This document shows, in pieces, positions 38,481 through 46,845 of a stretch of DNA of 64,000 nucleotides (positions are counted from its first letter, which is position 1; every line of letters starts with the position of its first letter). The notes beneath the pieces are model-generated. The model was not told the origin of the DNA. It ran no database searches and saw nothing but the letters and a program-made list of their open reading frames with translations. The stretch comes from Sphingobacterium arenae (GTDB taxonomy: Bacteria > Bacteroidota > Bacteroidia > Sphingobacteriales > Sphingobacteriaceae), in the NCBI RefSeq assembly GCF_014692505.1, contig NZ_JACNYK010000004.1, positions 1 through 64,000 of the forward strand. The letters are read 5' to 3'. The position numbers and the translations under genes are program-made.

Positions 38481-39457
38481 ACTGTAGGCAAAATTTTCTC
38501 TATTACTGCTGTTGTACGTAACGCACTTTCTCCAGTCGAAGGACAATACCCTTCTCCCCGCAATTCTTTGACGATAGATTCTATTAAAGGCTGTTGGATA
38601 TGTTGTGGCTTTTTAAAATCAAAAAACTGTGTGCCCGACGGCGTTATCCAGGCTATCGGTGAAAAATCGAAGGTGCTAAAGCGTATCTCTCCATTTGTGC
38701 CTGTGATAATGATTTGGTCCTGTTCTGCTTCGCTGATACTTGAAAAAGTCCATGTTCCGTTTCCCAAGACGCCATTGTTGTGCAGCCAACTTGCACACAC
38801 GCTATCCGATACCTTATAATTTCCCGCGAGATTGTTAGCATATCCCCTCACCTCTGCTATTGGTCCTATAATATAGTCTAATATATCAAGTGTATGAGGC
38901 GCCATATCAACAAAATATCCTTCTCCTCCAATTTCTTTTTTAATCCGCCAAGTATGTGTATTGGGGTCTAAGTCGGAAAGATAGGGCGGACGTATCAGTC
39001 GGACAGATACAGTCAACAATCTTCCGATCTTCCCCTCATCGATCCATTGCTTAACTTGAAAGAAATAGGGCAATGCTCGGCGATAAAAAGCAACAAACAA
39101 GGCAACACCCTTCTGCTTTGCCAGCTCATACATCTCCTTCGCTTCCCTATATGACATGGCCATTGGTTTCTCCACATATACCGCTTTTCCAGCTCGTATC
39201 ACTTGTAACGCATATTCTTTATGGGTACTTGGAGGTGTTGCAATGTAGACAATGTCGATATTTGGATCGGCCAATAATGTTGTCACGTCTTGATATACTT
39301 TTGGAATCCCATGTCGAAGCGCATAATCTTCTACTTTCTCTCTTGTTCGTGCAGTGACAGCCAATAATATAGAATGAGGTGTTTTATAAAAAGCTGGACC
39401 ACTCTTTACTTCCGTAACATCGCCAACGCCGATCATTCCCCATTTTATAGTTTCCAT
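38477..39457 (-). CDS. Gfo/Idh/MocA family oxidoreductase
   Basis: NAD(P)-dependent dehydrogenase of 326 residues. The N-terminal Rossmann domain starts WGMIGVGDVTEVKSGPAFYKT. The family lysine motif is YVEKPMAMSYREAKEMYE (EKP). The C-terminal substrate domain includes GGEGYFVDMAPHTLDILDYIIGP, with the aspartate/histidine usual for sugar-type substrates. The likely substrate is a sugar or polyol, not determinable here. It is convergent with the NTF2-like gene. Confidence 0.9.
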   Translation of the reverse strand: METIKWGMIGVGDVTEVKSGPAFYKTPHSILLAVTARTREKVEDYALRHGIPKVYQDVTTLLADPNIDIVYIATPPSTHKEYALQVIRAGKAVYVEKPMAMSYREAKEMYELAKQKGVALFVAFYRRALPYFFQVKQWIDEGKIGRLLTVSVRLIRPPYLSDLDPNTHTWRIKKEIGGEGYFVDMAPHTLDILDYIIGPIAEVRGYANNLAGNYKVSDSVCASWLHNNGVLGNGTWTFSSISEAEQDQIIITGTNGEIRFSTFDFSPIAWITPSGTQFFDFKKPQHIQQPLIESIVKELRGEGYCPSTGESALRTTAVIEKILPTV

Positions 39458-39532
39458 ATTTATTATTCTTTAAACGGCAGCTATTTAAAACCTAAATATA
39501 GGAAAAGAATTGGAAGCGAAGCTATAAAAGTG

Positions 39533-39949
39533 CTATCGGATTTCTTTGTTTTTTAGTCCGACCTTTAATTCCAACGTGGTCACTCTTTCCATCAGTATAT
39601 TTCTGTGCTTTATTAATTGTCCGTTCGTTTCTTCCAGTTCACGAACTTTGTCTTGTAGGCTTATTAGTCTCTTCAACAGTGCATTCTCTTCCAATAAATC
39701 TTGATGATGTAGATCCGATTTGATCTCACGCAATATCGGGGTTTCCCTAGGCATGTCAAACAGCGTTTTGGTTCTTTGACTAGACATGGGTTTTGACGTA
39801 TTTAGAAGCGGTACTATTTTTTTCACCCAAGCCAACATCGTCCGTTTATCCTTAATGTTATATCGATCCATAGCCTCCTCTAAAAGTAACTCCCCTGACG
39901 TAATCGCTTTTACCGCTTCTATTTGTATTTCTTTTTTAGACTTCTTCAT
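39533..39949 (-). CDS. Small HTH plus coiled-coil protein (transposase OrfA-like)
   Basis: Protein of 138 residues. An N-terminal helix-turn-helix of the transposase/HTH_28 type (about 1-50: IQIEAVKAITSGELLLEEAMDRYNI then KRTMLAWVKKI) is followed by a linker and a long coiled coil (about 80-135: DLLEENALLKRLISLQDKVRELEE). It resembles IS3-type OrfA proteins, but no OrfB or terminal repeats adjoin it. The start lies 38 bp from the left copy of an 18-bp inverted repeat. It faces away from a tyrosine recombinase gene, with a candidate invertible promoter between them. It could be a regulator domesticated from a transposase. Confidence 0.65.
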   Translation of the reverse strand: MKKSKKEIQIEAVKAITSGELLLEEAMDRYNIKDKRTMLAWVKKIVPLLNTSKPMSSQRTKTLFDMPRETPILREIKSDLHHQDLLEENALLKRLISLQDKVRELEETNGQLIKHRNILMERVTTLELKVGLKNKEIR

Positions 39950-39986
39950 TTAAAAATACGGGTAGATTATGACACATTTTATATTC

Positions 39987-40004
39987 GTAGTCCTACCGAG
40001 ACTA
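39987..40004 (+). repeat. Left inverted repeat of the candidate invertible segment
   Basis: GTAGTCCTACCGAGACTA is identical, in reverse orientation, to 40150-40167. Inside each copy, TAGTC and GACTA are inverted arms around the 7-bp spacer CTACCGA, the plan of a tyrosine recombinase core site. Confidence 0.85.
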
Positions 40005-40149
40005 TAATGGAATATATTTTTTTCCTTTATAAGCCCTGGGGTGGCGAAAACAATAGAATATCTAAAAGATGAAATAATTCATCTGTTAATCACTCATTCG
40101 AAAAATATAACAAAACTCGTATTTTTATTATATTTGTGTTGGTCATAAG
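40005..40149. other. Candidate 145-bp invertible promoter segment
   Basis: The segment lies between the perfect inverted repeats and carries one TAnnTTTG box (40129-40136) facing the recombinase gene. No such box faces the HTH gene in the present orientation. Inversion would move the box to 40018-40025 on the minus strand, about 70 bp upstream of the HTH start. Inversion itself is not shown by the sequence. Confidence 0.5.
40129..40136 (+). promoter_or_regulatory. Promoter -7 box facing the recombinase gene
   Basis: TATATTTG, a full match to TAnnTTTG, lies 14 bp inside the right inverted repeat and about 80 bp before the integrase ATG. No good -33 element was seen. Confidence 0.5.
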
Positions 40150-40167
40150 TAGTCTCGGTAGGACTAC
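40150..40167 (-). repeat. Right inverted repeat of the candidate invertible segment
   Basis: TAGTCTCGGTAGGACTAC, the exact reverse complement of 39987-40004. With flanking bases this copy has 6-bp arms GTAGTC/GACTAC around a 7-bp spacer. Confidence 0.85.
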
Positions 40168-40217
40168 ATTTTTTACCTAACTTCGCGGCACTACTTGTAA
40201 CAACAATCCACATCCTT

Positions 40218-41456
40218 ATGAAAACATTTGATATAAGATTCTCTGTGGAGAAAAATACGGTCTATCTACAATTACATCTAAAAAAGGGTATTTATAGATT
40301 TGACACCCCTTATCAAATCACAGAGAAAGAATGGAATTATGCCGAGCAACGTCCGAAAAACCCTTACACAAAAAACGCAAAGACTATTTATGACGGTTTG
40401 AACAGGATCAAAATAAAAATAGCAAATTGGTTGAGAGACGAGAAGGTAAACAAAGTTGATATACAACAAGGCATACAAGATTGCTTGATAGAAGCTTATA
40501 AACAGAAGCCCATTATAAAAGGAGATTACCTTGTTCATCAAATCAATGCGTATATAGATAGTCGAAAACATGTTATTGAGCCAAACACATTAAAACGATA
40601 CTATGTATTCTTACGTCTGGTTCAACGATTTGAGGGCTATGCGATGAAACATTTCAAGATCAAGGAAGTCAACGCTTCCTTTGTAAAACAGTTTTTCCTT
40701 TATGGAACGTCCGAAGACTACTCCCCAAGCACGCTTTACCGTACGGTTTCGTTTGTCCAGACAGTGCTCAATTTTCTAGAAAAACGAGGAGTAAGAACTT
40801 TCGCGTACGAATTAGAATTACCGAAAATAAAAAAGAAGACACCTTTTGTTACACTGACAGAGGAAGAATTAAACCGTATCAAACATACTTCTATTCCCGC
40901 AGAACTGCAACATGCAAGAGATTGGCTCCTCATTAGCTGTTATACAGGCCAACGTATATCTGATTTTATGAATTTTCGATCGGATATGTTACGAACAATT
41001 AAAGGCAAAAATTGTCTCACATTCCAACAACAAAAAACAGGAAAAGATATTTTATTGCCCCTCCATCCAGAAGTGCTCCATATTATAAAAAAATATCAGA
41101 ACAAATTCCCTCCAAAGCTGTCGGAACAACTATACAATAGACAAATTAAGGAAATTGCCAAATTTGCCGATATACATGCCTTGGTATACTATAATAAACG
41201 ATCGGGTCATCGTAGCAAAGCACTCCAAATACCAAAATGGCAAGCCATATCCAGCCATATAGGTCGACGCAGTTTTGCATCCAATTTCTATGGAAAGATA
41301 CCTACTGCATTATTAATGGAGGCTACAGGCCATGGTTCAGAAAGCATGTTCCATAATTATATCAACCAGATGGATATACAGCGGACTATAACGTTAGCTA
41401 AGTATTTTGACCATGCTTATGAGCATTCCCCTATTAATGAAAAAGCGGACGAATAG
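40218..41456 (+). CDS. Tyrosine site-specific recombinase (integrase)
   Basis: Phage-integrase family recombinase of 412 residues. There is an N-terminal arm-type domain (about 1-95) and a core-binding SAM-like domain (about 103-195). The C-terminal catalytic domain holds all catalytic residues: R246 (CYTGQRISDF), K273 (QQKTGK), H347 and R350 (HIGRR), H372 (GHGSE) and the nucleophile Y381 (NYINQ). It should be active. It resembles both integrases of Bacteroidota mobile elements and the Tsr recombinases that flip promoters in Bacteroides. No other mobile-element genes surround it, but two 18-bp inverted repeats lie directly upstream. The coding sequence is A-rich relative to neighbours. Confidence 0.9.
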   Translation: MKTFDIRFSVEKNTVYLQLHLKKGIYRFDTPYQITEKEWNYAEQRPKNPYTKNAKTIYDGLNRIKIKIANWLRDEKVNKVDIQQGIQDCLIEAYKQKPIIKGDYLVHQINAYIDSRKHVIEPNTLKRYYVFLRLVQRFEGYAMKHFKIKEVNASFVKQFFLYGTSEDYSPSTLYRTVSFVQTVLNFLEKRGVRTFAYELELPKIKKKTPFVTLTEEELNRIKHTSIPAELQHARDWLLISCYTGQRISDFMNFRSDMLRTIKGKNCLTFQQQKTGKDILLPLHPEVLHIIKKYQNKFPPKLSEQLYNRQIKEIAKFADIHALVYYNKRSGHRSKALQIPKWQAISSHIGRRSFASNFYGKIPTALLMEATGHGSESMFHNYINQMDIQRTITLAKYFDHAYEHSPINEKADE

Positions 41457-41472
41457 TAACGTCCGCTTTTTC
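41439..41472. terminator. Terminator overlapping both convergent stop codons
   Basis: A perfect 13-bp stem, GAAAAAGCGGACG (41439-41451) with CGTCCGCTTTTTC (41460-41472). The left arm lies inside the integrase coding end and the right arm reaches the stop codon of the quinone oxidoreductase gene. Confidence 0.88.
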
Positions 41473-42436
41473 ATACCACGAGGGCAAGTTTGCCCAAAAA
41501 CATACTTTTTTCCATCCACTCATGTGCTGCCGCAGCATCTTCCAGTGGAAATACTTTAAATAGCTGAGGCTGAAAAGACTTTCCAATCAGCGGCCAAACA
41601 TGACGATATATGTCCCGTGTCAAAGGTATTTTAAAAGATAGATCTCTAGCACGGAGTGTACTTCCCGTTATTAAAATACGTTTTTGCATCAATGTTAAAA
41701 TATTAAGTTCTACCTGATGTCCTTTCATCGCATTAATATACACCAAGCGACTATCGGTGCTCAACACATCGATATTCTTCTTGAAATATTCGCCCCCGAT
41801 GCTGTCTAACACAACATCTACTTTCTCATCATATAAAACCTCACAAAAATCATTTGTTTTATAGTTGACGACTTTGTCAGCCCCTAATTGTCGACAGTAG
41901 GCCTCTTTTTCTGTCGTACTAACGGTTGTCAGCACCCTTGCCCCAAAAGCTTTTGCGAGCTGAATAGCCGTGCTTCCGATGCCTCCTGCCCCACCATGAA
42001 TCAAAATAGTTTCTCCTTCTTGCAAAGCTCCCCGTCGAAATACGTTATCCCAGACTGTATATACCGTTTCTGGTAAAACGGCAGCCTGTACAAAGCTTAT
42101 TCCTCCAGGTATAGGAAGACACATATCCTGATGAGCCGCTACATATTCTGCATAACCACCCCCTGCCACGAGACAACATACAGGCTCTCCTATTTTCCAT
42201 TCTGTTACAGCCTTACCTATTTCGACAATAACGCCAGCCACCTCCAATCCTGGAACGTCTTTCACCACTCCGGCGGGAGCGGGATAACTCCCTTTACGCT
42301 GAAAAATATCTGGGCGGTTTATTCCGGCAGCTTTGATCTGTATCAGCACCTCATACTCCGCTATTGCCGGTATAATGCGTTCTTCCACCTGTAGAACATC
42401 CGGACCACCCGCTTTTGTAATGACAATTGCTCGCAT
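41471..42436 (-). CDS. Quinone oxidoreductase-like zinc-free MDR protein (PIG3/Qor type)
   Basis: Medium-chain dehydrogenase/reductase of 321 residues, most like NADPH:quinone oxidoreductase of the PIG3 group. It starts MRAIVITKAGGPDVLQVEE and has INRPDIFQRKGSYPAPAG. The NADPH-binding motif is GGAGGIGSTAIQLAKAFGA. The zinc-binding cysteine cluster of alcohol dehydrogenases is absent. It probably reduces quinones or related carbonyls in the cytoplasm. The start is 1 bp from the end of the outer-membrane protein gene upstream, so they are likely cotranscribed. Confidence 0.9.
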   Translation of the reverse strand: MRAIVITKAGGPDVLQVEERIIPAIAEYEVLIQIKAAGINRPDIFQRKGSYPAPAGVVKDVPGLEVAGVIVEIGKAVTEWKIGEPVCCLVAGGGYAEYVAAHQDMCLPIPGGISFVQAAVLPETVYTVWDNVFRRGALQEGETILIHGGAGGIGSTAIQLAKAFGARVLTTVSTTEKEAYCRQLGADKVVNYKTNDFCEVLYDEKVDVVLDSIGGEYFKKNIDVLSTDSRLVYINAMKGHQVELNILTLMQKRILITGSTLRARDLSFKIPLTRDIYRHVWPLIGKSFQPQLFKVFPLEDAAAAHEWMEKSMFLGKLALVV

Positions 42437-42437
42437 T

Positions 42438-45194
42438 TTATTTTTTATTTTTTGGATATTTCTGCAAACGTAGGTTTAACGTGACCATAAAATAACGTCC
42501 AAGCCGATTGTTTCTTGCCTCATAAACATCATTACCTATATATTCACTATAGGTACCCATATTTTTATTTTGATCTAATAAATCAAACCCCTGTAGACGT
42601 AACAACGCACGCTTATTATGCAAAAAAGAAAACTCTAAATAAGCGTTGATGATCGTCGGATTAATATTCATAAAACTACTGGCGTAACCAGAATTAAAGC
42701 GTTGCGACATCTCAGCACCTAATGTGATATGGTCTCCTAGATAGCCTTTTGTGGCGACACTTGCCAATAAACTTTGGCCCGTAATTTTCGTGGGATAGGG
42801 CCATGTATAGCTCGCTTTATTTAAAAGATAGTTTGCGTTAAACATGGATTCAAAATAATCGCTCCATGTGTAACGTAGTTGGGCCGATTGGGAATATATG
42901 AATTGTTGCGTAGTATTTCGTTGATCATTCACGTAAGATAGATTGTTATAATAGTCTGTGTTTCCACTAATATCCAATTGTACGTTCTCATTAAATAACG
43001 GTGTATTGAAGAGATAATACCATTTAATATCATAATAGCCATCCGTATTTTTAAATGTCGTTTCTTGGATTGTAGATCCTGAAACTGCATTTTTATCAGA
43101 TACAATTTTATTAGCCACATAGTTATATGCAAAATTAGTTTCCAGGTATTGTCCTTTCGATGTCACAAATTTCCGAAGTGTAGTACTAATTCGGTTCGAA
43201 AATTCTGCCTTTAGCTCCGGGTTTCCAACAATAATATTTTGGGAATTACTATTATCCCTTACCGGGATAATATGCAAAAGATTAGGTTGGTTGTTTTTGC
43301 CCATGTAATCAACACTCCAATCAGTTTCTTCATTCAATCGCCATTTAAAACCTGCTGTGGGTACCAAATTAACATTTTCATACGTGTATTGCATATCTTC
43401 CCTCGGGAGGAAGCCCGTCAATCTAACAGGCTGTACCCCAAACCCAATATTGGCTTTAAAAGCTTTATTTGGGGTATATTGGTAATTCAGCCCCATACGA
43501 CTGTTTCGAAAGCGATAATTGTAATTCACGCCCAATGAATCAACATAGAAAAAATAACCGAGTTCCTCGGACTTCAGTTTATCTTCTACTATTCTTTGCG
43601 TAGTCATATCGGTTAGCTCATAATTGTATGAAAATTCCAGCGTGCTGCGTTCTGAAAAAGGCTCTACAAAAGACATAGCAGCCCTGATGCCATCTGTTCC
43701 ATTGCGCTGTTGAATAAAATACCGCTGCTCATATAGACTTTGTATAGGATCTACGGGCATTGAATCTACAGATATGTAACGATCAAATACATCTTCCAGT
43801 TTACGCTGACTATTGAAGTTAAGGGAAACATTTCCTAACAATTTTCTGCCGGGTTTCTGGAATGCTTTAGCATATTGGATGTTTACATCCAAGTTAGGGT
43901 TCTTTTGATAAGAAGAATCTTGGTAAGTTCCTCGATTGGTTACTCTATTGTTGTTAACATGTCGCTTGCGGTTATTCCAAACGTACACCCTACTGTAGGA
44001 AAACACCGGTTTTATCTCGAGCACATCATGATTTTTGAACCGATGTTTAAGTTCCGCCGTGAATCTATGAAAATTATCGTCGTTTGTTACATCATATTTT
44101 TCCTCGTTGGAGATCCGGTTTCTGAAATAATCCGACTGTAGAATCGAATTTCCTTCGGTGAAATTTTTCTTCCGCGTAAAGCTATAGCTAGCATTGAACT
44201 GTGTTTGGTCCGCTAGATTGTCAGAAAAACTAAACCCCAATGATTTTATATTATTCAGACCGTCTGTGGGATCAGCAAAATCATTAATGTCCAAAAGCGA
44301 CTTTTCTCGTTCGCCCACCCCTGTCGGTGAACCAAAAGAAAATAAACTCGTATTAGTGTTGTTCATAGAACCTACCACTGAGAACTCCTGACCGTCATTA
44401 AAACGATTAAGCCCCGCGCTACCGATATACCGCTCTCTGGTGCCTCCCCCAGCGGTCAATTGCCCAAAAGAAATACGTTTGCTATCCTCCTTTAGAACGA
44501 TATTCAGAATTTTCTCAGGTTCTTCTGTCGTGAAACTCCTATCTGTTATGTACGCATCACGATGGTTTAATATCTGTATGCTTTTAATAAAATCAGCGGG
44601 TAAATTCCGCGTGGCCGTCAACACATCACCTCCAAAGAACTTTCTGCCGTCTACCTGCACGGATGAAATCGGCTTTCCCTGCGCATACACCGTACCATCA
44701 CGAGAAACCTGGATGCCCGGCAGCTGCTTCAAAGCCTCTTCCAAAAGTGAGTTCGCTCGAAAAGTAAAAGCATCCATATTATATTGAATGGTATCACCAG
44801 CATAAACTACAGGAATAGTTTTTACTACATATACACCTTCTAGCAAGGAACTTTGCGACCGCAGCACCACATTGGGCATGACGATAAAACTGGATGACTT
44901 TGGAGAGGACAATGCCCTATTGACACTCTGATAGCCCAACATACTGTAAAAAACCCGAATATCCGTCCCTTTTACGTCTTTAAAACGGTAATACCCTGCA
45001 TTCGAACTTATCGCCGTAATCGTGTCGCTCGTACTCGTCAGTCGTATCGTCACACCCTTTAATCTCGTTCCTATACTATCTACCACAAACCCCTGAATCT
45101 GTCGCGGCTCCGTCTGAGCTTTTGCTCCAACCGAACCCAGTCCCATAAAAAAGAGCGTTGCAATCATACATATAAGATACCGGTGCTGTTCCAC
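42438..45194 (-). CDS. Outer-membrane beta-barrel protein with carboxypeptidase-like N-domain
   Basis: Protein of 918 residues with a signal peptide (about 1-26). The N-terminal carboxypeptidase-regulatory-like domain (about 30-115, IQGFVVDSIGTRLKGVTIRLTS and YYRFKDVKGTDIRV) precedes a plug-like part (about 130-230, LLEEALKQLPGIQVSRDGTVYAQGKPISSVQVDGRKFFGGD) and a long barrel. This is the OMP_b-brl_3 group, related to TonB-dependent receptors but without a clear TonB box. The barrel ends FMVTLNLRLQKYPKNKK rather than in the canonical aromatic residue. The ligand is unknown. Confidence 0.85.
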   Translation of the reverse strand: MEQHRYLICMIATLFFMGLGSVGAKAQTEPRQIQGFVVDSIGTRLKGVTIRLTSTSDTITAISSNAGYYRFKDVKGTDIRVFYSMLGYQSVNRALSSPKSSSFIVMPNVVLRSQSSLLEGVYVVKTIPVVYAGDTIQYNMDAFTFRANSLLEEALKQLPGIQVSRDGTVYAQGKPISSVQVDGRKFFGGDVLTATRNLPADFIKSIQILNHRDAYITDRSFTTEEPEKILNIVLKEDSKRISFGQLTAGGGTRERYIGSAGLNRFNDGQEFSVVGSMNNTNTSLFSFGSPTGVGEREKSLLDINDFADPTDGLNNIKSLGFSFSDNLADQTQFNASYSFTRKKNFTEGNSILQSDYFRNRISNEEKYDVTNDDNFHRFTAELKHRFKNHDVLEIKPVFSYSRVYVWNNRKRHVNNNRVTNRGTYQDSSYQKNPNLDVNIQYAKAFQKPGRKLLGNVSLNFNSQRKLEDVFDRYISVDSMPVDPIQSLYEQRYFIQQRNGTDGIRAAMSFVEPFSERSTLEFSYNYELTDMTTQRIVEDKLKSEELGYFFYVDSLGVNYNYRFRNSRMGLNYQYTPNKAFKANIGFGVQPVRLTGFLPREDMQYTYENVNLVPTAGFKWRLNEETDWSVDYMGKNNQPNLLHIIPVRDNSNSQNIIVGNPELKAEFSNRISTTLRKFVTSKGQYLETNFAYNYVANKIVSDKNAVSGSTIQETTFKNTDGYYDIKWYYLFNTPLFNENVQLDISGNTDYYNNLSYVNDQRNTTQQFIYSQSAQLRYTWSDYFESMFNANYLLNKASYTWPYPTKITGQSLLASVATKGYLGDHITLGAEMSQRFNSGYASSFMNINPTIINAYLEFSFLHNKRALLRLQGFDLLDQNKNMGTYSEYIGNDVYEARNNRLGRYFMVTLNLRLQKYPKNKK

Positions 45195-45253
45195 AAAAAC
45201 TAACGTTTACGCAATTTCGTCAATATACAAAAAAATGAAATTCAATAAAAGAA

Positions 45254-45292
45254 AAGCGGGCCATCTCCTTTAGAAATGACCCGCTTACTTCA
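45254..45292 (-). terminator. Terminator of the ferritin gene
   Basis: AAGCGGGCCAT pairs with ATGACCCGCTT with one mismatch. On the minus strand it lies just after the ferritin stop codon and is followed by TTTTC. Confidence 0.75.
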
Positions 45293-45304
45293 TTTTTTTC
45301 GGAA

Positions 45305-45832
45305 TTACTCTCCGTCAAATGTTACCTTCACCAGATGTTTATCAATTTCCCAGCGGCCTGTTCCCTCTTCACCGATCACATCAAACAATTCTAATATACG
45401 ACGAGCAACATATTCTTCTTCCACTTGTTCTTCTAAAAACCATTGTAAGAAATTGAACGTTACATAGTCTTTCGCTTTCATACATCTGTCTGCGATATTA
45501 TTAAATTGTTCGGTAACGTGCATTTCCTGTTCCAATGTTTGTTCAAATACACCACGGAAAGATTCGAAGTCAACAGGTATGTTCGTGATCTCCGGAGAAA
45601 CAGCGCGTCCTCCACGGTTATTTATATAATTAAACAACTTTAACATGTGCTCACGTTCTTCGTCCGCTTGTTTGGCAAAAAACGTCGCCGAATTATCCAG
45701 CCCCTGATCATCGCACCACGACGACATAGCCAAATAAAGCGCTGACGCATGTGCTTCTACTTTTACCTGTGCATTCAATATATTTTCTATTTCTTCCGAT
45801 AATGAAGATTTCAATTTCAGTAGATCTTTCAT
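45305..45832 (-). CDS. ftnA: Ferritin
   Basis: Iron-storage protein of 175 residues with a four-helix bundle. The ferroxidase-centre ligands are visible: a glutamate in helix A, EREHMLKLF with the QADEEREHM glutamates and histidine in helix B, and EQEMHVTEQFNNI plus QWFLEEQVEEEYVA further on. It matches the non-haem bacterial ferritin FtnA pattern (YLAMSSWCDDQGLDNSATFF). It oxidises and stores iron in a 24-subunit shell. An inverted repeat lies in its leader. Confidence 0.94.
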   Translation of the reverse strand: MKDLLKLKSSLSEEIENILNAQVKVEAHASALYLAMSSWCDDQGLDNSATFFAKQADEEREHMLKLFNYINNRGGRAVSPEITNIPVDFESFRGVFEQTLEQEMHVTEQFNNIADRCMKAKDYVTFNFLQWFLEEQVEEEYVARRILELFDVIGEEGTGRWEIDKHLVKVTFDGE

Positions 45833-45866
45833 ATTTATTTTATTTTACTCTTATACCTTAATAAAT

Positions 45867-45901
45867 AACAATGTATTCCCCACATTGTTTATACAAAGGT
45901 A
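45867..45901 (-). promoter_or_regulatory. Ferritin promoter box and adjoining inverted repeat
   Basis: On the minus strand TACCTTTG (45894-45901) matches TAnnTTTG. Just downstream, AACAATGT (45867-45874) and ACATTGTT (45882-45889) form a perfect 8-bp inverted repeat around 7 bp, near the expected transcript start. It may be an operator or a leader hairpin. Confidence 0.5.
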
Positions 45902-46003
45902 GACCAATAAAGACAAAAAACAGGCAAAAAAATACAATACGAATTCAGTCTAAATTACAGCTCATTAGACTTAACTTATTTAGAGTCAGTACAATTAAAA
46001 GGG

Positions 46004-46411
46004 TTAGATAATGAGCAATGCGTCCTTACGAAGAATTCTTTTTATTTCGCTATTCAGCTCTATCATAAACTTCGCACCAGCTAAAATATCCTTTAAACTT
46101 AGAATGTCCTGAACGGAAAGAATAAAACACCTTTCAGTACGGTGTGGCATTATCATTTCAAAATCTGCAGCACGAGAGGTGTCGGCCAACATACGAGCAA
46201 TATCCATAGCATCTATACGTTTCTTAAAAAGAAAAAAATCTGAAATTTTAAATGCAGTAGTCGTTTGTTGAAACTCTAACCAGTAACAGTTTTTACGACT
46301 ACATTGATACACGGCTCCATGTGCCGTCTTAAATACTTCTTCTACTTGTGCTAATGGACAAATCATCGTTTTCAAATTCGCTGAGCAAATATATATCTTA
46401 TTCAGATTCAA
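46004..46411 (-). CDS. Uncharacterised protein, DUF6686-like
   Basis: Protein of 135 residues, or 120 if started at the second ATG at 46366 (MICPLAQVEEVF). No signal peptide. The order of an early glycine-rich beta turn with two cysteines (GAVYQCSRKNCYWLEFQ), a short helix and a C-terminal RCFILSVQDILSLKDILAGA stretch recalls a small Bacteroidota-specific family (DUF6686). The assignment is tentative and function is unknown. It stands alone between the ferritin and hpf genes. Confidence 0.6.
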   Translation of the reverse strand: MNLNKIYICSANLKTMICPLAQVEEVFKTAHGAVYQCSRKNCYWLEFQQTTTAFKISDFFLFKKRIDAMDIARMLADTSRAADFEMIMPHRTERCFILSVQDILSLKDILAGAKFMIELNSEIKRILRKDALLII

Positions 46412-46435
46412 TCCAAATAAATTACAAGAAAGTAT

Positions 46436-46465
46436 ATAAAAAAAGCTGATCTCTCGATCAGCCTT
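46436..46465 (-). terminator. Terminator of the xerC-hpf operon
   Basis: On the minus strand GGCTGATC-GAGA-GATCAGCT is followed by TTTTTTAT, 20 bp after the hpf stop codon. Confidence 0.85.
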
Positions 46466-46485
46466 CTCTTTTTGTTCTTATTTTT

Positions 46486-46830
46486 CTAAATTTCCTCTTC
46501 TGGATTACTCAACAGCTCTTTGTGATTACTTACTGCCGTTCTGGTTTTTGTTTTATGTTTATTGATCTGTCGTCGTAGCGATTCTACAGCAAGATCGGTT
46601 GCTTCTTCGAAACTTTTCGCCTGTGCTTTGGCAAATAATTGATTACCTGGTATGTTCATTTTCAATTCCACCACTTTGTTGGCCTCGTCGTCTACATTTT
46701 CTAGACGGAGATAACATACGCTTTCGATGATGTTGTCCAAAAACTGTTCAAGTTTAGCTGTTTTCCTTTTGATAAACTCAACTAATTTTTGATCAGCATC
46801 AAACTTGATTGATTGCACAGTAATGTTCAT
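46486..46830 (-). CDS. hpf: Ribosome hibernation-promoting factor (short HPF/RaiA type)
   Basis: Protein of 114 residues with the HPF fold: MNITVQSIKFDADQKLVEFIKRKTAKLEQFL, then VELKMNIPGNQLFAKAQAKSFEEATDLAVESLRRQINKHKTK. It binds the 30S decoding region in stationary phase and silences ribosomes. It is the short form without the dimerising C-terminal domain of long HPF. It lies 15 bp downstream of xerC. Confidence 0.92.
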   Translation of the reverse strand: MNITVQSIKFDADQKLVEFIKRKTAKLEQFLDNIIESVCYLRLENVDDEANKVVELKMNIPGNQLFAKAQAKSFEEATDLAVESLRRQINKHKTKTRTAVSNHKELLSNPEEEI

Positions 46831-46845
46831 TTTTCCTCCTTTTTT

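Noticed and set aside
39987..40167. The 18-bp repeats as attL/attR of an integrated element
   Set aside because: They are inverted, not direct, and enclose only 145 bp without genes.
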